Source: Frateuria edaphi
Lineage (GTDB): Bacteria; Pseudomonadota; Gammaproteobacteria; Xanthomonadales; Rhodanobacteraceae
Assembly (NCBI RefSeq): GCF_021117405.1
Contig: NZ_CP088251.1
Location: 2,418,001 to 2,482,000 of the forward strand
Direction: 5' to 3'
Length of the DNA stretch: 64,000 nucleotides
Within the stretch, counting starts at the first letter, position 1; each line of letters starts with the position of its first letter. The notes below the pieces were generated by a model that did not search any database, was not told the origin of the DNA, and worked only from the letters and a program-made list of their open reading frames with translations. The position numbers and the translations under genes are program-made. Shown here in pieces: positions 25,021 to 34,379 of this stretch.

Positions 25021-25575
25021 CTACGGTTCGCCGGCAGGCTCCGGCGGCGCGAATGCCTTGCTGTAGTAACCGGAAGGGTCGAAGCAGCACACCCGTCGCT
25101 TGCCCGATGCAAGCATGTCGCAGGCGTCGGCGACGCGCTTGGCGCGGGTGGCCGATTGCCTGGCCGACGTCAGCCAGTGGATCCAGTCCACGCGGGCCAA
25201 CGTGGTGGTGTTCTCCCAGGTCGCCAACGCCTCGGGCGCGTCGTCCAGCGCCTGGCGCAGGTCCGGCGGAAGTTCCGGCGCCGGCTCTTTGGCGACCGGC
25301 GCGATCTCGAGCGCGACCATATCGCCGGCGGTCGCGCCCGCGGCCTTGCAAAGCGCCGCATCCACCTTGAACCAATGGCTCAGCCGGCCATCCGGCTCGA
25401 GCGTGGCCTCGAACGGCTGCCCGTTGATCGCGCCTTCCGCGGTCGTCCTTCCCCGTCGCGGGAATCGCGCGCTGGCTTCTTCGGGAAGGACCACGAAGGC
25501 CCAGGATGCGTTGCGCGGCTGCGCCGGGCGCAGCAGCCTTGCGTCGAATCGGGAAGCGCCTTTTTTCTTGGCCAT
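25021..25575 (-). CDS. YdeI/OmpD-associated family protein (DUF1905 plus OmdA)
   Basis: A 184-residue cytoplasmic protein with two parts: a DUF1905 beta-barrel-like domain (about residues 8-95, WAFVVLPEEASARFP, GQPFEATLEPDGRLSHWFKV, GDMVALEIAPV) and a C-terminal helical OmdA domain (LPPDLRQALDDAPEALATWE, WIHWLTSARQSATRAKRVAD, ACDMLASGKRRVC). Proteins of this pair are linked to resistance to some bacteriocins or cationic peptides, but the mechanism is not established. The N-terminus begins MAKKKGASRFDARLL. It lies 84 bases downstream of the DUF3228 gene on the same strand. Confidence 0.82.
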   Translation of the reverse strand: MAKKKGASRFDARLLRPAQPRNASWAFVVLPEEASARFPRRGRTTAEGAINGQPFEATLEPDGRLSHWFKVDAALCKAAGATAGDMVALEIAPVAKEPAPELPPDLRQALDDAPEALATWENTTTLARVDWIHWLTSARQSATRAKRVADACDMLASGKRRVCCFDPSGYYSKAFAPPEPAGEP

Positions 25576-25659
25576 ATCGATGGGTCCGCAGGGAATCCGA
25601 AGCGTACCGTCCCGGGACGGCGACAGGTAGCCGCGGGCCAGCCTCCATACCGCCTTCGA

Positions 25660-26217
25660 CTACCCCCGCCAGTTGGCGTGCGTGCGCCAGAACTCCACGC
25701 CGCGGCGATAGGCTTCCCGATCCAGCGGCACGCCGGAGCCGCCCTCCTCCACGCCCAATGCATTGCGCATCATCGTGATCGGGGCCATCGGCATTTCCTC
25801 CGGCTCGGCGGTGTACATGCAGCCGACCACGCCCCAATCGGCCGCGATGGACGTGCCCTCCTTCGCCAGCTGTTCGCGGCTGTAGAGGATCGGGATCAGG
25901 TAACCGGCCACGGGCGGCTCCAGCCCCTCGAACCAGCGCACCAGCACGGGCAGTTCGTCGCGGGTGCGCGCTTCGTAGTCCGAGCGCAGCAGGTGCCGGT
26001 TCGCGTCGGTCACCGGCACCGCCAGGCAGCGCGTGGACGTCCAGTTGTGATGCACGTGCAGCTTGCAGAACGGCGCATAGCCATCGAGCACCTTCAGCGG
26101 CGGGACCGTGTTGAGGTGGCGCTCGAACGCCTCGGGTGTGCAGTCCTGGATCGTGTTGCGGCGAGGCTCGCGCGGGAACAGCCGCGGAAGGGCGAAATCG
26201 GTGAGGACGATGGACAT
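25660..26217 (-). CDS. DUF3228 family protein
   Basis: A 185-residue soluble protein starting at 26217. The family pattern is visible: VLTDFALPRLFPREPRRNTI, NTVPPLKVLDGYAPFCKLHV, HNWTSTRCLAVPVTDANRHL, VRWFEGLEPPVAGYLIPILY, DWGVVGCMYTAEPEEMPMAP and PITMMRNALGVEEGGSGVPL. Members occur in bacteria and algae with no assigned activity. Four Cys are present without a CxxC pattern. It lies between the large sensor kinase and the YdeI-like gene, all on the minus strand. Confidence 0.82.
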   Translation of the reverse strand: MSIVLTDFALPRLFPREPRRNTIQDCTPEAFERHLNTVPPLKVLDGYAPFCKLHVHHNWTSTRCLAVPVTDANRHLLRSDYEARTRDELPVLVRWFEGLEPPVAGYLIPILYSREQLAKEGTSIAADWGVVGCMYTAEPEEMPMAPITMMRNALGVEEGGSGVPLDREAYRRGVEFWRTHANWRG

Positions 26218-26308
26218 GCGGCGCTGGCCGTGGCTCGGGAGCCTGGGATTATCGCGTGATCGGCGGCGTCGGTCGGCGCCCCGCCGCACGGCCACGCCAG
26301 CCCTGCAG

Positions 26309-29218
26309 TCACTCGCCTCCATCCAGCATCGCCCTCACCTTCCGCGCCAGCTCGTCGATGGTGAAGGGCTTGCCGAGAAGTTCGACATCCGGATCGAGCA
26401 CGCCCTGGTGGACGACCGCGTCGCGGGTATAGCCGGTGGTGAACAGGATCGGCAGCTCCGGCCGGCGATGGTGCACTTCGTCGGCGAGTTTGCGGCCGTT
26501 GATCTCGGGCATGACGATGTCGGTGAACAACAGAGCCACATCCGGGTGCCGGTCGAGCAACCGCAACGCGGCCGGCGCACCGTCGGCCTGCAGCACCCGG
26601 TAGCCGAGCTCTTCCAGCGCATCGACGCTGAACTGGCGCACCGACGGCTCGTCCTCGACCACCAGGATCAGTTCCTGCAGCCCGCCGGGCGCGGTGGCCG
26701 GGTCGCTGTCGGCGACCCAGCCGGCGGCAGGTTCTTCGCGCAGCCGCGGCAGGTAGATCCTGACCGTGGTGCCCTGGCCCGGCTCCGAGTAGAGCTTCAC
26801 GTGGCCGCCGGATTGCCGCACGAACCCGTACACCTGGCTCAGCCCCAGGCCCGTGCCCTTGCCGACCTCCTTGGTCGTGAAGAATGGATCGAAGGCGCGC
26901 GCCAGCACGTCGGGCGGCATGCCGCTGCCGTTGTCGGTGACGGCGATCAGGACGTAATCGCCCGCACGGATGCCGTTGGCGGCGGCATAGTGTTTGTCCA
27001 GCTGCACATTGCCCGTCTCGATGGTGAGGCAGCCGCCATCGGGCATGGCATCACGCGCATTGACCGCCAGGTTGAGCAGCACGTTCTCCAGCTGGTTGGC
27101 ATCCACCCGGATGGGCCACAGCCCGTCGGCCAGCGTCGTGTGCAGGCGGATGCCCGCGCCGATCGAATGGCGCAGCAGCTCCGACATCTCGCCCACCAGC
27201 CGGTTGGGATCGATCGGCTGCGGATTCAGCGCCTGCTGGCGGGAGAACGCCAGCAGCCGCTTGGTCAGCAGGGCGGCGCGGCCGGCCGCGTCGGTCGCGC
27301 TCTCGATCTGCCGGACCGCGCGGGGGTTGTCGCCCACGCGCCGCTTGAGCAGGTCGAGCGAGCCCATCACCACCGCCAGCATGTTGTTGAAGTCGTGCGC
27401 GATGCCGCCCGTGAGCTGGCCGACCGCTTCCATTTTCTGGCTCTGGCGCAGGGCCTCCTCCGCCGCGGCAAGCGCCTGGGCCTGTTCCTTCTGCTGCGTG
27501 ACGTCGCGCCCGCTGGCGTAGAGCACGCCCTGGTCGGCGGACTTGACCCAGGACAGCCAGCGATAGCTGCCGTCCTTGTGCAGGCAGCGGATCTCCTCCG
27601 GAGGGAAACGGTCGAGCGCGGCCATCGACATCGCTTCCAGGTGGATGGCCACGTCATCGGGGTGCACGAAGGCCTCGGCGCTGCGCCCGATCAGCTCGTC
27701 AGGCCGATAGCCCAGGATGTCGGAGGCCTCGTTCGCCGCGAGGATGATGCCGGTGGCGTCCATGACCAGTTGCAGGTCGCGCGACATGGCCCAGGCGCGG
27801 TCACGCTCGCGGGTGCGTGCCTCGACGCGGGCTTCGAGCGTTTCGTTCAAGTCGCGCAGGCGCTCCTGCGCGATCCGGCGCTCCTCCACCTCGCGCTGGG
27901 CGGTGGCCAGCAGCCGTGCGTTGTCGATGGCGATCGCGGCGTGCGCGGCCACGCCGACCATCAGGCGCTCGTGCCGTGCCTTGAAGCGCGCCGGCTCCGG
28001 ATGAACGAACACCAGGGCGCCCAGCGGCTCGCCGCATCGCGACGTTACCGGGACGGCGAGCACGCTGCGTATCGGCGCAGGCGTGGCCGACATGGCCTCG
28101 TGCGCGATGCGTGGATCGACGGTGACGTCGTCCGAGCGAAAGAGCCGGCGGTGCGCGATCACCGGACCGAACAACTCCGCCACACGCGTCTTGGCCGGAC
28201 TGCCGAACGCGTCGCGATCGATGCCGGCCAGTGCACACAGCCTCGTGCCGCCAGCCGCTTCGTCCAATGTTTCGGAAAGAAACGCGCCCATGCTTGCCCG
28301 GGTCAGTTCGACGCCAGCCTCCGTGGCCAGCTGCACGACCTGGGGAAGGTCCAGTTCGGCGGCCATCTCGGCGGCGGTGCGATTGAGGATCTCGAGTGTG
28401 CGCGTGCGCCGGCGCAGCGCGCGGTCGGCCCGCTTGCGCTCGGTGACGTCGACCATCGCGCCGATCATGCGGATGGCGCGTCCCTGGGCGTCGCGCGCCA
28501 CGGTGCCGCGGTCGCACACCTTTGCGTAGGTACCGTCGGCACGGCGGAAACGATACTCGTCGGTCCAATGGATACCGCCGCCCGCATGTACCACCTCGCG
28601 CAGGCCTGCATCGATGCGCCCGCGATCGTCCGGGTGGATCTGCGAAATGAACCAGGCGTAGGAGGTCTCCGTGTAGCGATGGCCGTAGGCCTCGAACAGC
28701 CGCTCGTTCCAGGCCGTGCGATCGGTCCGGGGATTCCAGTCCCAGATCGCATCCTCCGTGGCCTCGGTGGCGAGCCGGTAGCGTTGCTCGGCATCGCTCA
28801 GCGCGCGCTCGGCCTGCACCCGCGCGGTGTCGTCGTGGAAGGTGAGCACCGCGCCGGTCATCACGCCCTCGGCGTCGAAAAGCGGTTGCGCGGCGCCGCC
28901 GGCGATGCGCTGGGTGCCGTCCTCGCGCTGGATGCTCCAGCGCGCGTGGGGAACCGTCTCCCCGCGCACCGCACGCGCCAGCGGCAGGTCGACGGCCGGA
29001 TAGGGCTGGCCATCCTCGGTAAGGAGATGAAAGACGCGGCTGTAGTCGACCGGCAGCACGCCCAGTTGCGACACGCCGAGGAAGCGCCCGGCCGCTTCGT
29101 TGATGAAGGTGATCCGCCCCTCGCGGTCGGTGAGTATCACGCCTTCGCGCAGCTGGCCGAGCACCGTGGCTTGTTCGCCGGGCAGCAGGCCGCGCATGGA
29201 TGGCGTGAGGCTTCTCAT
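26309..29218 (-). CDS. Hybrid sensor histidine kinase/response regulator (PAS-PAS-GAF-PAS-HisKA-HATPase-REC)
   Basis: A 969-residue soluble sensor starting at 29218. Domains in order: PAS (about 15-135), PAS/PAC of the PAS_3 type (143-262), GAF (285-437), a coiled-coil linker (437-480), PAS (475-580), HisKA with phospho-accepting His608 in GGIAHDFNN, HATPase_c (710-825) with N-box [10 protein letters not shown]1 DNGSGMP and G2 [13 protein letters not shown], and a receiver (850-969) with Asp900 in LLFTDIVMP. There are no membrane segments, so it senses a cytoplasmic cue. The attached receiver suggests a phosphorelay to a protein encoded elsewhere. It is not in an obvious operon with its cognate regulator. 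Confidence 0.93.
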   Translation of the reverse strand: MRSLTPSMRGLLPGEQATVLGQLREGVILTDREGRITFINEAAGRFLGVSQLGVLPVDYSRVFHLLTEDGQPYPAVDLPLARAVRGETVPHARWSIQREDGTQRIAGGAAQPLFDAEGVMTGAVLTFHDDTARVQAERALSDAEQRYRLATEATEDAIWDWNPRTDRTAWNERLFEAYGHRYTETSYAWFISQIHPDDRGRIDAGLREVVHAGGGIHWTDEYRFRRADGTYAKVCDRGTVARDAQGRAIRMIGAMVDVTERKRADRALRRRTRTLEILNRTAAEMAAELDLPQVVQLATEAGVELTRASMGAFLSETLDEAAGGTRLCALAGIDRDAFGSPAKTRVAELFGPVIAHRRLFRSDDVTVDPRIAHEAMSATPAPIRSVLAVPVTSRCGEPLGALVFVHPEPARFKARHERLMVGVAAHAAIAIDNARLLATAQREVEERRIAQERLRDLNETLEARVEARTRERDRAWAMSRDLQLVMDATGIILAANEASDILGYRPDELIGRSAEAFVHPDDVAIHLEAMSMAALDRFPPEEIRCLHKDGSYRWLSWVKSADQGVLYASGRDVTQQKEQAQALAAAEEALRQSQKMEAVGQLTGGIAHDFNNMLAVVMGSLDLLKRRVGDNPRAVRQIESATDAAGRAALLTKRLLAFSRQQALNPQPIDPNRLVGEMSELLRHSIGAGIRLHTTLADGLWPIRVDANQLENVLLNLAVNARDAMPDGGCLTIETGNVQLDKHYAAANGIRAGDYVLIAVTDNGSGMPPDVLARAFDPFFTTKEVGKGTGLGLSQVYGFVRQSGGHVKLYSEPGQGTTVRIYLPRLREEPAAGWVADSDPATAPGGLQELILVVEDEPSVRQFSVDALEELGYRVLQADGAPAALRLLDRHPDVALLFTDIVMPEINGRKLADEVHHRRPELPILFTTGYTRDAVVHQGVLDPDVELLGKPFTIDELARKVRAMLDGGE

Positions 29219-29558
29219 GGGCAGGACACCCTTCCGCGCCGCGGGGCATGCGGGCGGGCATCCATCCCGCATGGCGCGGCACCAATTTCCTTACGCCGAT
29301 GGGCGTGACGGGCGCAGAAAGGGAACGTCGCCGGTCGCGCCATGCGCGGCGGTGGCTGCCACGCCCGGGGCTACGGGCGGAACGGGCTCTTCTTCACGGT
29401 ACAGGCCCCGGGCGACTGTTCACGTTTGCCGGGGCCTGGCCGCGGAAGCATCCTCCAGGACGGCGTGCGCGCACTGCTCTCCGGTGCCGATTGCACCGCC
29501 TGCTGGATCGCCGCCACCTTGTACTTGCCCGCCGGCCGTTTCGGTGTGGGGATGGGGC
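29219..29558. other. 340-base intergenic region without recognisable gene
   Basis: This lies between the sensor kinase start and the GST gene stop. Short open frames are Pro/Arg-rich shadows. The only structure I see is a weak GGGGC/GCCCC stem at about 29553-29567 overlapping the GST stop, too short to call a terminator with confidence. Confidence 0.4.
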
Positions 29559-30221
29559 TCAAGCCCCTCCATTCACCTTCTCAGCCCGGGCCGCCACCGC
29601 CGCCTGGGCCGCGTAGGCCCGCTGGTATGCCGGGCGCGCTTCGCCGCGGGCGACGTAGGCGGCCAGACTGGGGAACTCGGCCAGCATGCCCGAGGGTTTG
29701 AGCCTGAGCAGTACCGACACCATCATCAGGTCGCCCGCGCTGAACGCGCTATCGAGCCAGTCGGCATCGCCCAGGCGGGCGGAAAGCTGGCGCAGCCGGG
29801 TGCGTATGCGCTCGGCGACCAGAGGCAGGCGTTCCTGGGTCCATGGCTTGTCGCCCTCCACGAACTTGGCGATGACCAGTTCGAGGATCGGTGCCTCGAC
29901 CGTGTTGAGCGCGGCGAACATCCAGGTGATCGCACGCGCCCGGGCGTCCGCATCCTCTGGCAACAGGCCCGCATGGCGCTCGGCGATATGGAAGACGATC
30001 GCGCCGCTCTCGAACAGGCGGAGGTCGCCCTCCTCGTAGGTGGGAATCTGGCCGAACGGGTGGATCGCCAGATGCGCGGGTTCCTTCATTGCCTGGAACG
30101 AAACAAGGCGGACGTCGTAAGGCTGGCCCACCTCTTCCAGCGCCCAGCGCACGCGCGTATCGCGCGCCAGCCCCTTGCCGCCATCGGGCGAGCGTTCGAA
30201 GGCGGTGATGGTGATGGTCAT
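29559..30221 (-). CDS. Glutathione S-transferase family protein
   Basis: A 220-residue cytoplasmic protein with a thioredoxin-like N-terminal domain (ITITAFERSPDGGKGLARDT, LEEVGQPYDVRLVSFQAMKE, FGQIPTYEEGDLRLFESGAI, in which the Gln-Ile-Pro turn and Glu-Ser bind glutathione in this family) and an all-helical C-terminal domain (ITWMFAALNTVEAPILELVI, FSAGDLMMVSVLLRL). It probably conjugates or reduces electrophiles with glutathione. It is divergent from the MtfA gene at 30446. The start at 30221 is preferred because the first strand follows directly. Confidence 0.9.
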   Translation of the reverse strand: MTITITAFERSPDGGKGLARDTRVRWALEEVGQPYDVRLVSFQAMKEPAHLAIHPFGQIPTYEEGDLRLFESGAIVFHIAERHAGLLPEDADARARAITWMFAALNTVEAPILELVIAKFVEGDKPWTQERLPLVAERIRTRLRQLSARLGDADWLDSAFSAGDLMMVSVLLRLKPSGMLAEFPSLAAYVARGEARPAYQRAYAAQAAVAARAEKVNGGA

Positions 30222-30445
30222 CGTGAGGCTCCTCGCTGGTGATGGTCTGTGTGCCGCGCCGCCAAGGTCAACGGCGACTCCCTGCCGTTGGCATCCTGGC
30301 AGTCCCTCGCCCTTGGCGGCTCATTCCCACGACGATCCAGTCCCCGACGAATCGACATGGCCCCGGGACTTCTTTCCGGGAAGCGCTTGAGAAAGCGCCC
30401 ATCGCCCTGATTGCCTGGAGACGCAAAGACCCATTTCGAAGGGCC

Positions 30446-31201
30446 ATGTTCGCCAAAATCAGAAACTGGCGCGAGCGACGCATCGTCGCCCGCCGCCCCA
30501 TCGCCGAACCGCTTTGGCAGGACGCGCTGCGCCGATGCGCGCCGGCTCGCCGCCTGGGCGCTTCCGACCAGGCCACGCTGCGCGTGCTGGCCACCTTGTT
30601 CCTGGAACGCAAATCGCTCGAGCCAACCCAGGGGCTGGAACTCGACGATGCCGACCGGGTGCTGCTCGCGGCCCACGCGTGCATACCGATCCTGAAACTG
30701 GGCCTGGACTGGTACGACGGCTGGCACAGCGTCATCGTCTATCCGGACGCATTCATTCCGCGGCGCACGCACACCGATGCGGCAGGCGTGGTCCACCAGA
30801 CCCGCACCGTGATGGCAGGCGAGGCCTGGGGCCGCGGCCCGGTGATCCTCTCGTGGGCGGACGTGCTCGATGCCGGGGGCAAACCCGGGCACAACGTGGT
30901 CATCCACGAAATGGCCCACAAGCTGGACATGCTCAACGGGGACGCCAACGGCTTTCCACCCCTGCACCGGCGCATGGACCGGCGGAGGTGGACACGCGTC
31001 TTCTCCGAAGCATGGGATCGCCTGCGCGATGACCATCGCAACGGCCTGCCCCTGCCGATCGACCCGTACGGACTGGAAAACCCGGCCGAGTTCTTCGCGG
31101 TGGCCAGCGAGCAGTTTTTCGAGGAGCCGGCCAACCTGCGCGTCCAACTGCCCGAGGTGTATCGACAGCTCGAGCAATTCTACCGGCAGCATCCGTACTA
31201 G
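30446..31201 (+). CDS. mtfA: MtfA-like zinc metallopeptidase (M90)
   Basis: A 251-residue cytoplasmic protein close in length to E. coli MtfA (265), a zinc peptidase that also binds and titrates the glucose repressor Mlc. The zinc motif is H154-E155-M-A-H158 in VVIHEMAHKLDMLNGDANGF, and NPAEFFAVASEQFFEEP supplies a further ligand Glu. The start at 30446 (MFAKIRNW) gives a protein of family length; a longer open frame upstream adds an unsupported extension. It is divergent from the GST gene. The pyrC gene follows 66 bases later but has its own likely promoter. Confidence 0.88.
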   Translation: MFAKIRNWRERRIVARRPIAEPLWQDALRRCAPARRLGASDQATLRVLATLFLERKSLEPTQGLELDDADRVLLAAHACIPILKLGLDWYDGWHSVIVYPDAFIPRRTHTDAAGVVHQTRTVMAGEAWGRGPVILSWADVLDAGGKPGHNVVIHEMAHKLDMLNGDANGFPPLHRRMDRRRWTRVFSEAWDRLRDDHRNGLPLPIDPYGLENPAEFFAVASEQFFEEPANLRVQLPEVYRQLEQFYRQHPY

Positions 31202-31255
31202 TCCGGTCGAGCCGCGGCGTTCGTCCGGTCGCGCTCCCCGTAACGTCAATCCCGC

Positions 31256-31261
31256 TAAACT
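31256..31261 (+). promoter_or_regulatory. Likely -10 box for pyrC (leaderless start possible)
   Basis: TAAACT lies 6 bases upstream of the pyrC ATG (31268), a spacing that would place transcription start at or next to the start codon. No Shine-Dalgarno sequence precedes that ATG, so pyrC mRNA may be leaderless. A -35 element is not convincing. Confidence 0.4.
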
Positions 31262-31267
31262 TTGCCG

Positions 31268-32308
31268 ATGAGCACGACCGACCTCACGCTGACCCGCCCC
31301 GACGACTGGCACCTGCACCTGCGCGACGGCGCCATGCTGGCCGCGGTGCTGCCGCATACGGCGCGCCGCTTCGCCCGGGCCATCGTCATGCCCAATCTCA
31401 AGCCGCCGGTCTCCACGGTGGCGCTGGCGCGCGCCTACCGCGAGCGCATCCTGGCCGCGCTGCCGGCCGGTGCGGATTTCGAGCCGTTGATGACGCTGTA
31501 CCTGACCGAGGCCACCACACCCCACGACATCGCCGAGGCCAGCGCCAGCGGCTTCGTCCACGCGGTCAAGTATTACCCCGCCGGCGCGACCACCAACGCG
31601 GCCAGCGGCGTCACCGACCTGCGTCGCTGTTACGCCGTGTTCGAGGCGATGCAGAAGCACAACCTGCCCTTGCTGATGCACGGCGAGGTCACCGACCCGG
31701 ACGTCGACGTGTTCGACCGCGAGCCGGTGTTCGTGGAGCGCCACCTGACCACGTTGCTGCGCGATTTCCCCGCGCTGCGGATGGTACTCGAGCACATCAC
31801 CACCAGCGAGGCGGCCCGCTTCGTGCGCGACGCTCCGGCCCATGTCGGCGCGACCATCACGCCTCAGCACCTGCTGATGAACCGCAACGCGATCTTTGCC
31901 GGCGGCCTGCGCCCGCACAGCTACTGCCTGCCGGTGCTCAAGCGCGAAAGCCATCGCCGCACGCTGGTCGAAGTGGCCACCAGTGGCGATCCGAGCTTCT
32001 TCCTGGGTACCGACAGCGCGCCGCACCCGCGCCACGCCAAGGAAAGCAGTTGTGGCTGCGCGGGCATCTATTCCGCGCACGCCGCCATCGAGCTGTATGC
32101 CGAGGCCTTCGAAGCCGCCGGCGCGCTGGACAAGCTCGAAGCCTTCGCCAGCTTCCACGGCGCCGACTTCTACGGCCTGCCGCGCAATACCTCCACGATC
32201 ACTCTTCGCAAAGAGCCGTGGGTCGTACCGGAGGAACTGGATTTCGGCGGAACACCCGGCGTACCCATGCGCGCGGGCGAAACCATCGGCTGGCGGATGG
32301 AAGGGTAG
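31268..32308 (+). CDS. pyrC: Dihydroorotase
   Basis: A 346-residue enzyme of pyrimidine biosynthesis that cyclises carbamoyl-aspartate to dihydroorotate, and a full-length match to the class II (E. coli-type) family. The zinc ligands His-x-His are in [13 protein letters not shown], the carboxylated Lys in [15 protein letters not shown], further ligand His in [11 protein letters not shown] and [13 protein letters not shown], and the catalytic Asp in [14 protein letters not shown]. The start at ATG 31268 is preferred to the TTG two codons earlier. A bidirectional terminator follows at 32362. It is the clearest housekeeping gene in the window. Confidence 0.97.
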   Translation: MSTTDLTLTRPDDWHLHLRDGAMLAAVLPHTARRFARAIVMPNLKPPVSTVALARAYRERILAALPAGADFEPLMTLYLTEATTPHDIAEASASGFVHAVKYYPAGATTNAASGVTDLRRCYAVFEAMQKHNLPLLMHGEVTDPDVDVFDREPVFVERHLTTLLRDFPALRMVLEHITTSEAARFVRDAPAHVGATITPQHLLMNRNAIFAGGLRPHSYCLPVLKRESHRRTLVEVATSGDPSFFLGTDSAPHPRHAKESSCGCAGIYSAHAAIELYAEAFEAAGALDKLEAFASFHGADFYGLPRNTSTITLRKEPWVVPEELDFGGTPGVPMRAGETIGWRMEG

Positions 32309-32361
32309 AGAGCGGGATCACCGCCGAACTCTCGCGGTGCGGGGCGCACGCCTTGCGCTAA

Positions 32362-32391
32362 CTCGCCCGGTGGCGGAAGCCACCGGGCGAG
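32362..32391. terminator. Perfect hairpin terminator shared by pyrC and the S53 peptidase
   Basis: A perfect 13-bp stem (32362-32374 with 32379-32391) with a GGAA loop lies between the pyrC stop (32308, plus strand) and the S53 peptidase stop (32399, minus strand), the expected place for a bidirectional terminator. Confidence 0.8.
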
Positions 32392-32398
32392 CTTCGTC

Positions 32399-34009
32399 TT
32401 ACAGGCTCGCGTTGAGATTGCTCACGATGATGCTGCCGAAGCCGCTGGCGTAATCCCAGCCGGTCGTGGCCGTCTCGCCACCGTTACTGCCCGAGGTGAC
32501 GTCGTGGTACACGCTCGACGGCACCTGGTACAGGTGCGGGCCGGCGAAGCCGAGCGACGAATGACCGGCCAGCATGCGCGCCCAGGTGGCGGCAAACAGC
32601 GGAGCCGACAGGCTCGTGCCACCGTACTGGGCGTTGCTGCCGTTGACGATGATGATCGAGCCGGAGTTCGGATCGGCGTCGAACGCCACGTCGGCGACGT
32701 CGCGCGTCGTGCCGCCACCCTGGGTCTGCCAGCTCGGCTTGGGCTCGACCGTGCTCGGGCTGCCGCCGGCCTTGCTCCACAGCGTCTCGCTCGCCCAGCT
32801 GTTGTTGCTGCCGGTACCAAGCGTGGTGCCGCTGACCGCCACGACGTAGGGGGAGCTGGCCGGATAGCTCGGCGTGGTGCCGCGCGGGCTGCTTCCGCAC
32901 TCGTTCGAGCCGGCATCGCCGGTGGACACCGAGAAGGTCTGCCCCTGCGCCACCGCGACCGCGAAGATCTGGTCGTCGGCCGCCATCGTGCCGTCCTGGT
33001 AGGTGTAGGTCTCGCACTCGCCCAGGGACACGTTGATGACGCGCGCCTGGTTGTCGCTGACCGCCTGGTTGTAGGCGGTGGTGAGCGCGCTGTTGCTGAG
33101 CGACGTGGCGGTATAGAAGATCAGCTTGCCCACGCCGCCGGACATGCCCACGATGTCCTGGCTGTCCAGGTCCCACTCGGCCGTGCCGCTGGTGTCGGTA
33201 CCGGCCGCGCCGGCCACCACTACCTGCGTGTTGACCGCCGGCAACCCGTTCTTGCTGGTGAAGCTGGCGAGGTCCTTCAGCGGCTGGGTCATGTCGCCGT
33301 CGCTGATGATGCCCACCGTCACGGTCGACGCGGTCGGCGTGCCGCCGGCGTTGTAGATGCTCGGAAAGGTGGTCGGGTTGTGGCCGGTGATGGTGCCCGC
33401 GCCACCGCCGCCGCCCGGCTTGCCGGCCGTGCGGATCATGGTGTGCGCGTGCGAGACCGTCTGCAGGCCGAGCACCGACAGCACCGTGCCGGAAAGCGCG
33501 GCCGGCACCTTGGCGTCGTCGATGTTCGCGTAGGCCGCATGGCCCTGGCTGTCACGCGCGTGGACCAGGCGCGCGCCGAAGGCCGTCCGTGCGCCGGCAG
33601 CCGTGCCGTCGGCCGACACCATCAGCCGGTTCGGTGCGACGGTGATGTTGGTGAAACCGGACTTGGCCAGGTAATCGACCACAGCCCGCACCTGCGAAGC
33701 GCTGGGCGAGAAGTTGGCGGTGACGTCCTGCGGCAGCAGCCTGGCGCCGAACATCGCGCTGTGAGGGTTGTGCGCGTCGGCGATGAAGGCGTCGAGAACC
33801 GGGCGGTTCTGCAGCTTGAGCGCGACCGAGATATGGATGGGCATGCCTGGCTCGGCCAGGTCTTTCGCCGAGGCCGTCGCCGCGAGCGCTTGAGCATGCG
33901 TCGCGGTGGCAACCCAGGCGGTACCAGCGGGCGCGGCCATGGCCGGCACCGCAGCCACACCCAGCGCCGCCCCCAAGGCCAGGCACAGCATTGAAATCTT
34001 CGTCTGCAT
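32399..34009 (-). CDS. Secreted S53 family (sedolisin) serine-carboxyl peptidase
   Basis: A 536-residue preproprotein with a signal peptide (ending AAVPAMA, about residue 25), a pro-kumamolisin-type activation domain (about 55-190), a Gly-rich linker, and the peptidase domain. Catalytic residues: E278 and D282 in TAEWDLDSQD, oxyanion D365 in STGDAGS, and the nucleophile S466 in GGTSLSAP. This order (Glu...Asp...Asp...Ser) is the sedolisin signature, differing from the subtilisin-type peptidases elsewhere in the window. Sedolisins work at acidic pH. The start at 34009 has GGGAGAG upstream. Confidence 0.93.
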   Translation of the reverse strand: MQTKISMLCLALGAALGVAAVPAMAAPAGTAWVATATHAQALAATASAKDLAEPGMPIHISVALKLQNRPVLDAFIADAHNPHSAMFGARLLPQDVTANFSPSASQVRAVVDYLAKSGFTNITVAPNRLMVSADGTAAGARTAFGARLVHARDSQGHAAYANIDDAKVPAALSGTVLSVLGLQTVSHAHTMIRTAGKPGGGGGAGTITGHNPTTFPSIYNAGGTPTASTVTVGIISDGDMTQPLKDLASFTSKNGLPAVNTQVVVAGAAGTDTSGTAEWDLDSQDIVGMSGGVGKLIFYTATSLSNSALTTAYNQAVSDNQARVINVSLGECETYTYQDGTMAADDQIFAVAVAQGQTFSVSTGDAGSNECGSSPRGTTPSYPASSPYVVAVSGTTLGTGSNNSWASETLWSKAGGSPSTVEPKPSWQTQGGGTTRDVADVAFDADPNSGSIIIVNGSNAQYGGTSLSAPLFAATWARMLAGHSSLGFAGPHLYQVPSSVYHDVTSGSNGGETATTGWDYASGFGSIIVSNLNASL

Positions 34010-34379
34010 GAAACATCTCTCCCGTAGGAATCATGATGACCGTGTGCGTCACGGCTCCCCGCCGCCGTCCACGAGTGGCATTCGATGCAGAGGCATTTGC
34101 CGTCAACTGCGACCGCGCGCCACCGGTCGACGCTAGCACGGGAAAAGGCGAATTTCGGGTGAAGAATCGAATCGCAAGTTCTTGAAATATCGCAAGATAT
34201 TTCGTTTCCGCGGATTGGGGATCGATTCTGGGATTCCTCCCCGACCGTGCACGCCGGACGCAGTCGACGCGGCGAATCGACGACTGCGCGTGATCGCACC
34301 TCACCCGACGGCGCTCGCGTTCCACAAGAGTGCGCATGCTGGCGGATACACTGGCCATCCCGATTTCCGGCACTGATCC
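34010..34379. other. 370-base divergent region with AT-rich palindrome
   Basis: This lies between the sedolisin (start 34009, minus) and the pseudouridine-synthase-like gene (start 34380, plus). No gene is supported. About 34150-34210 is markedly AT-rich for this genome and contains a perfect palindrome (listed separately), so it probably holds the sedolisin promoter and an operator. Confidence 0.5.
34184..34203. promoter_or_regulatory. AT-rich palindrome GAAATATC-GCAA-GATATTTC
   Basis: Two perfectly complementary 8-base arms surround 4 bases, in an AT-rich patch about 175 bases upstream of the sedolisin start and about 175 upstream of the opposite gene. The symmetry and composition suit a dimeric repressor or activator site. 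I do not recognise the consensus. Confidence 0.5.

Noticed and set aside
26108-29308. A 1066-codon open frame on the plus strand opposite the sensor kinase
   Set aside because: It is antisense to a kinase with clear PAS, GAF, HisKA, HATPase and REC motifs; its translation is Arg/Gly/Ala/Pro-biased, typical of GC-rich antisense shadows.
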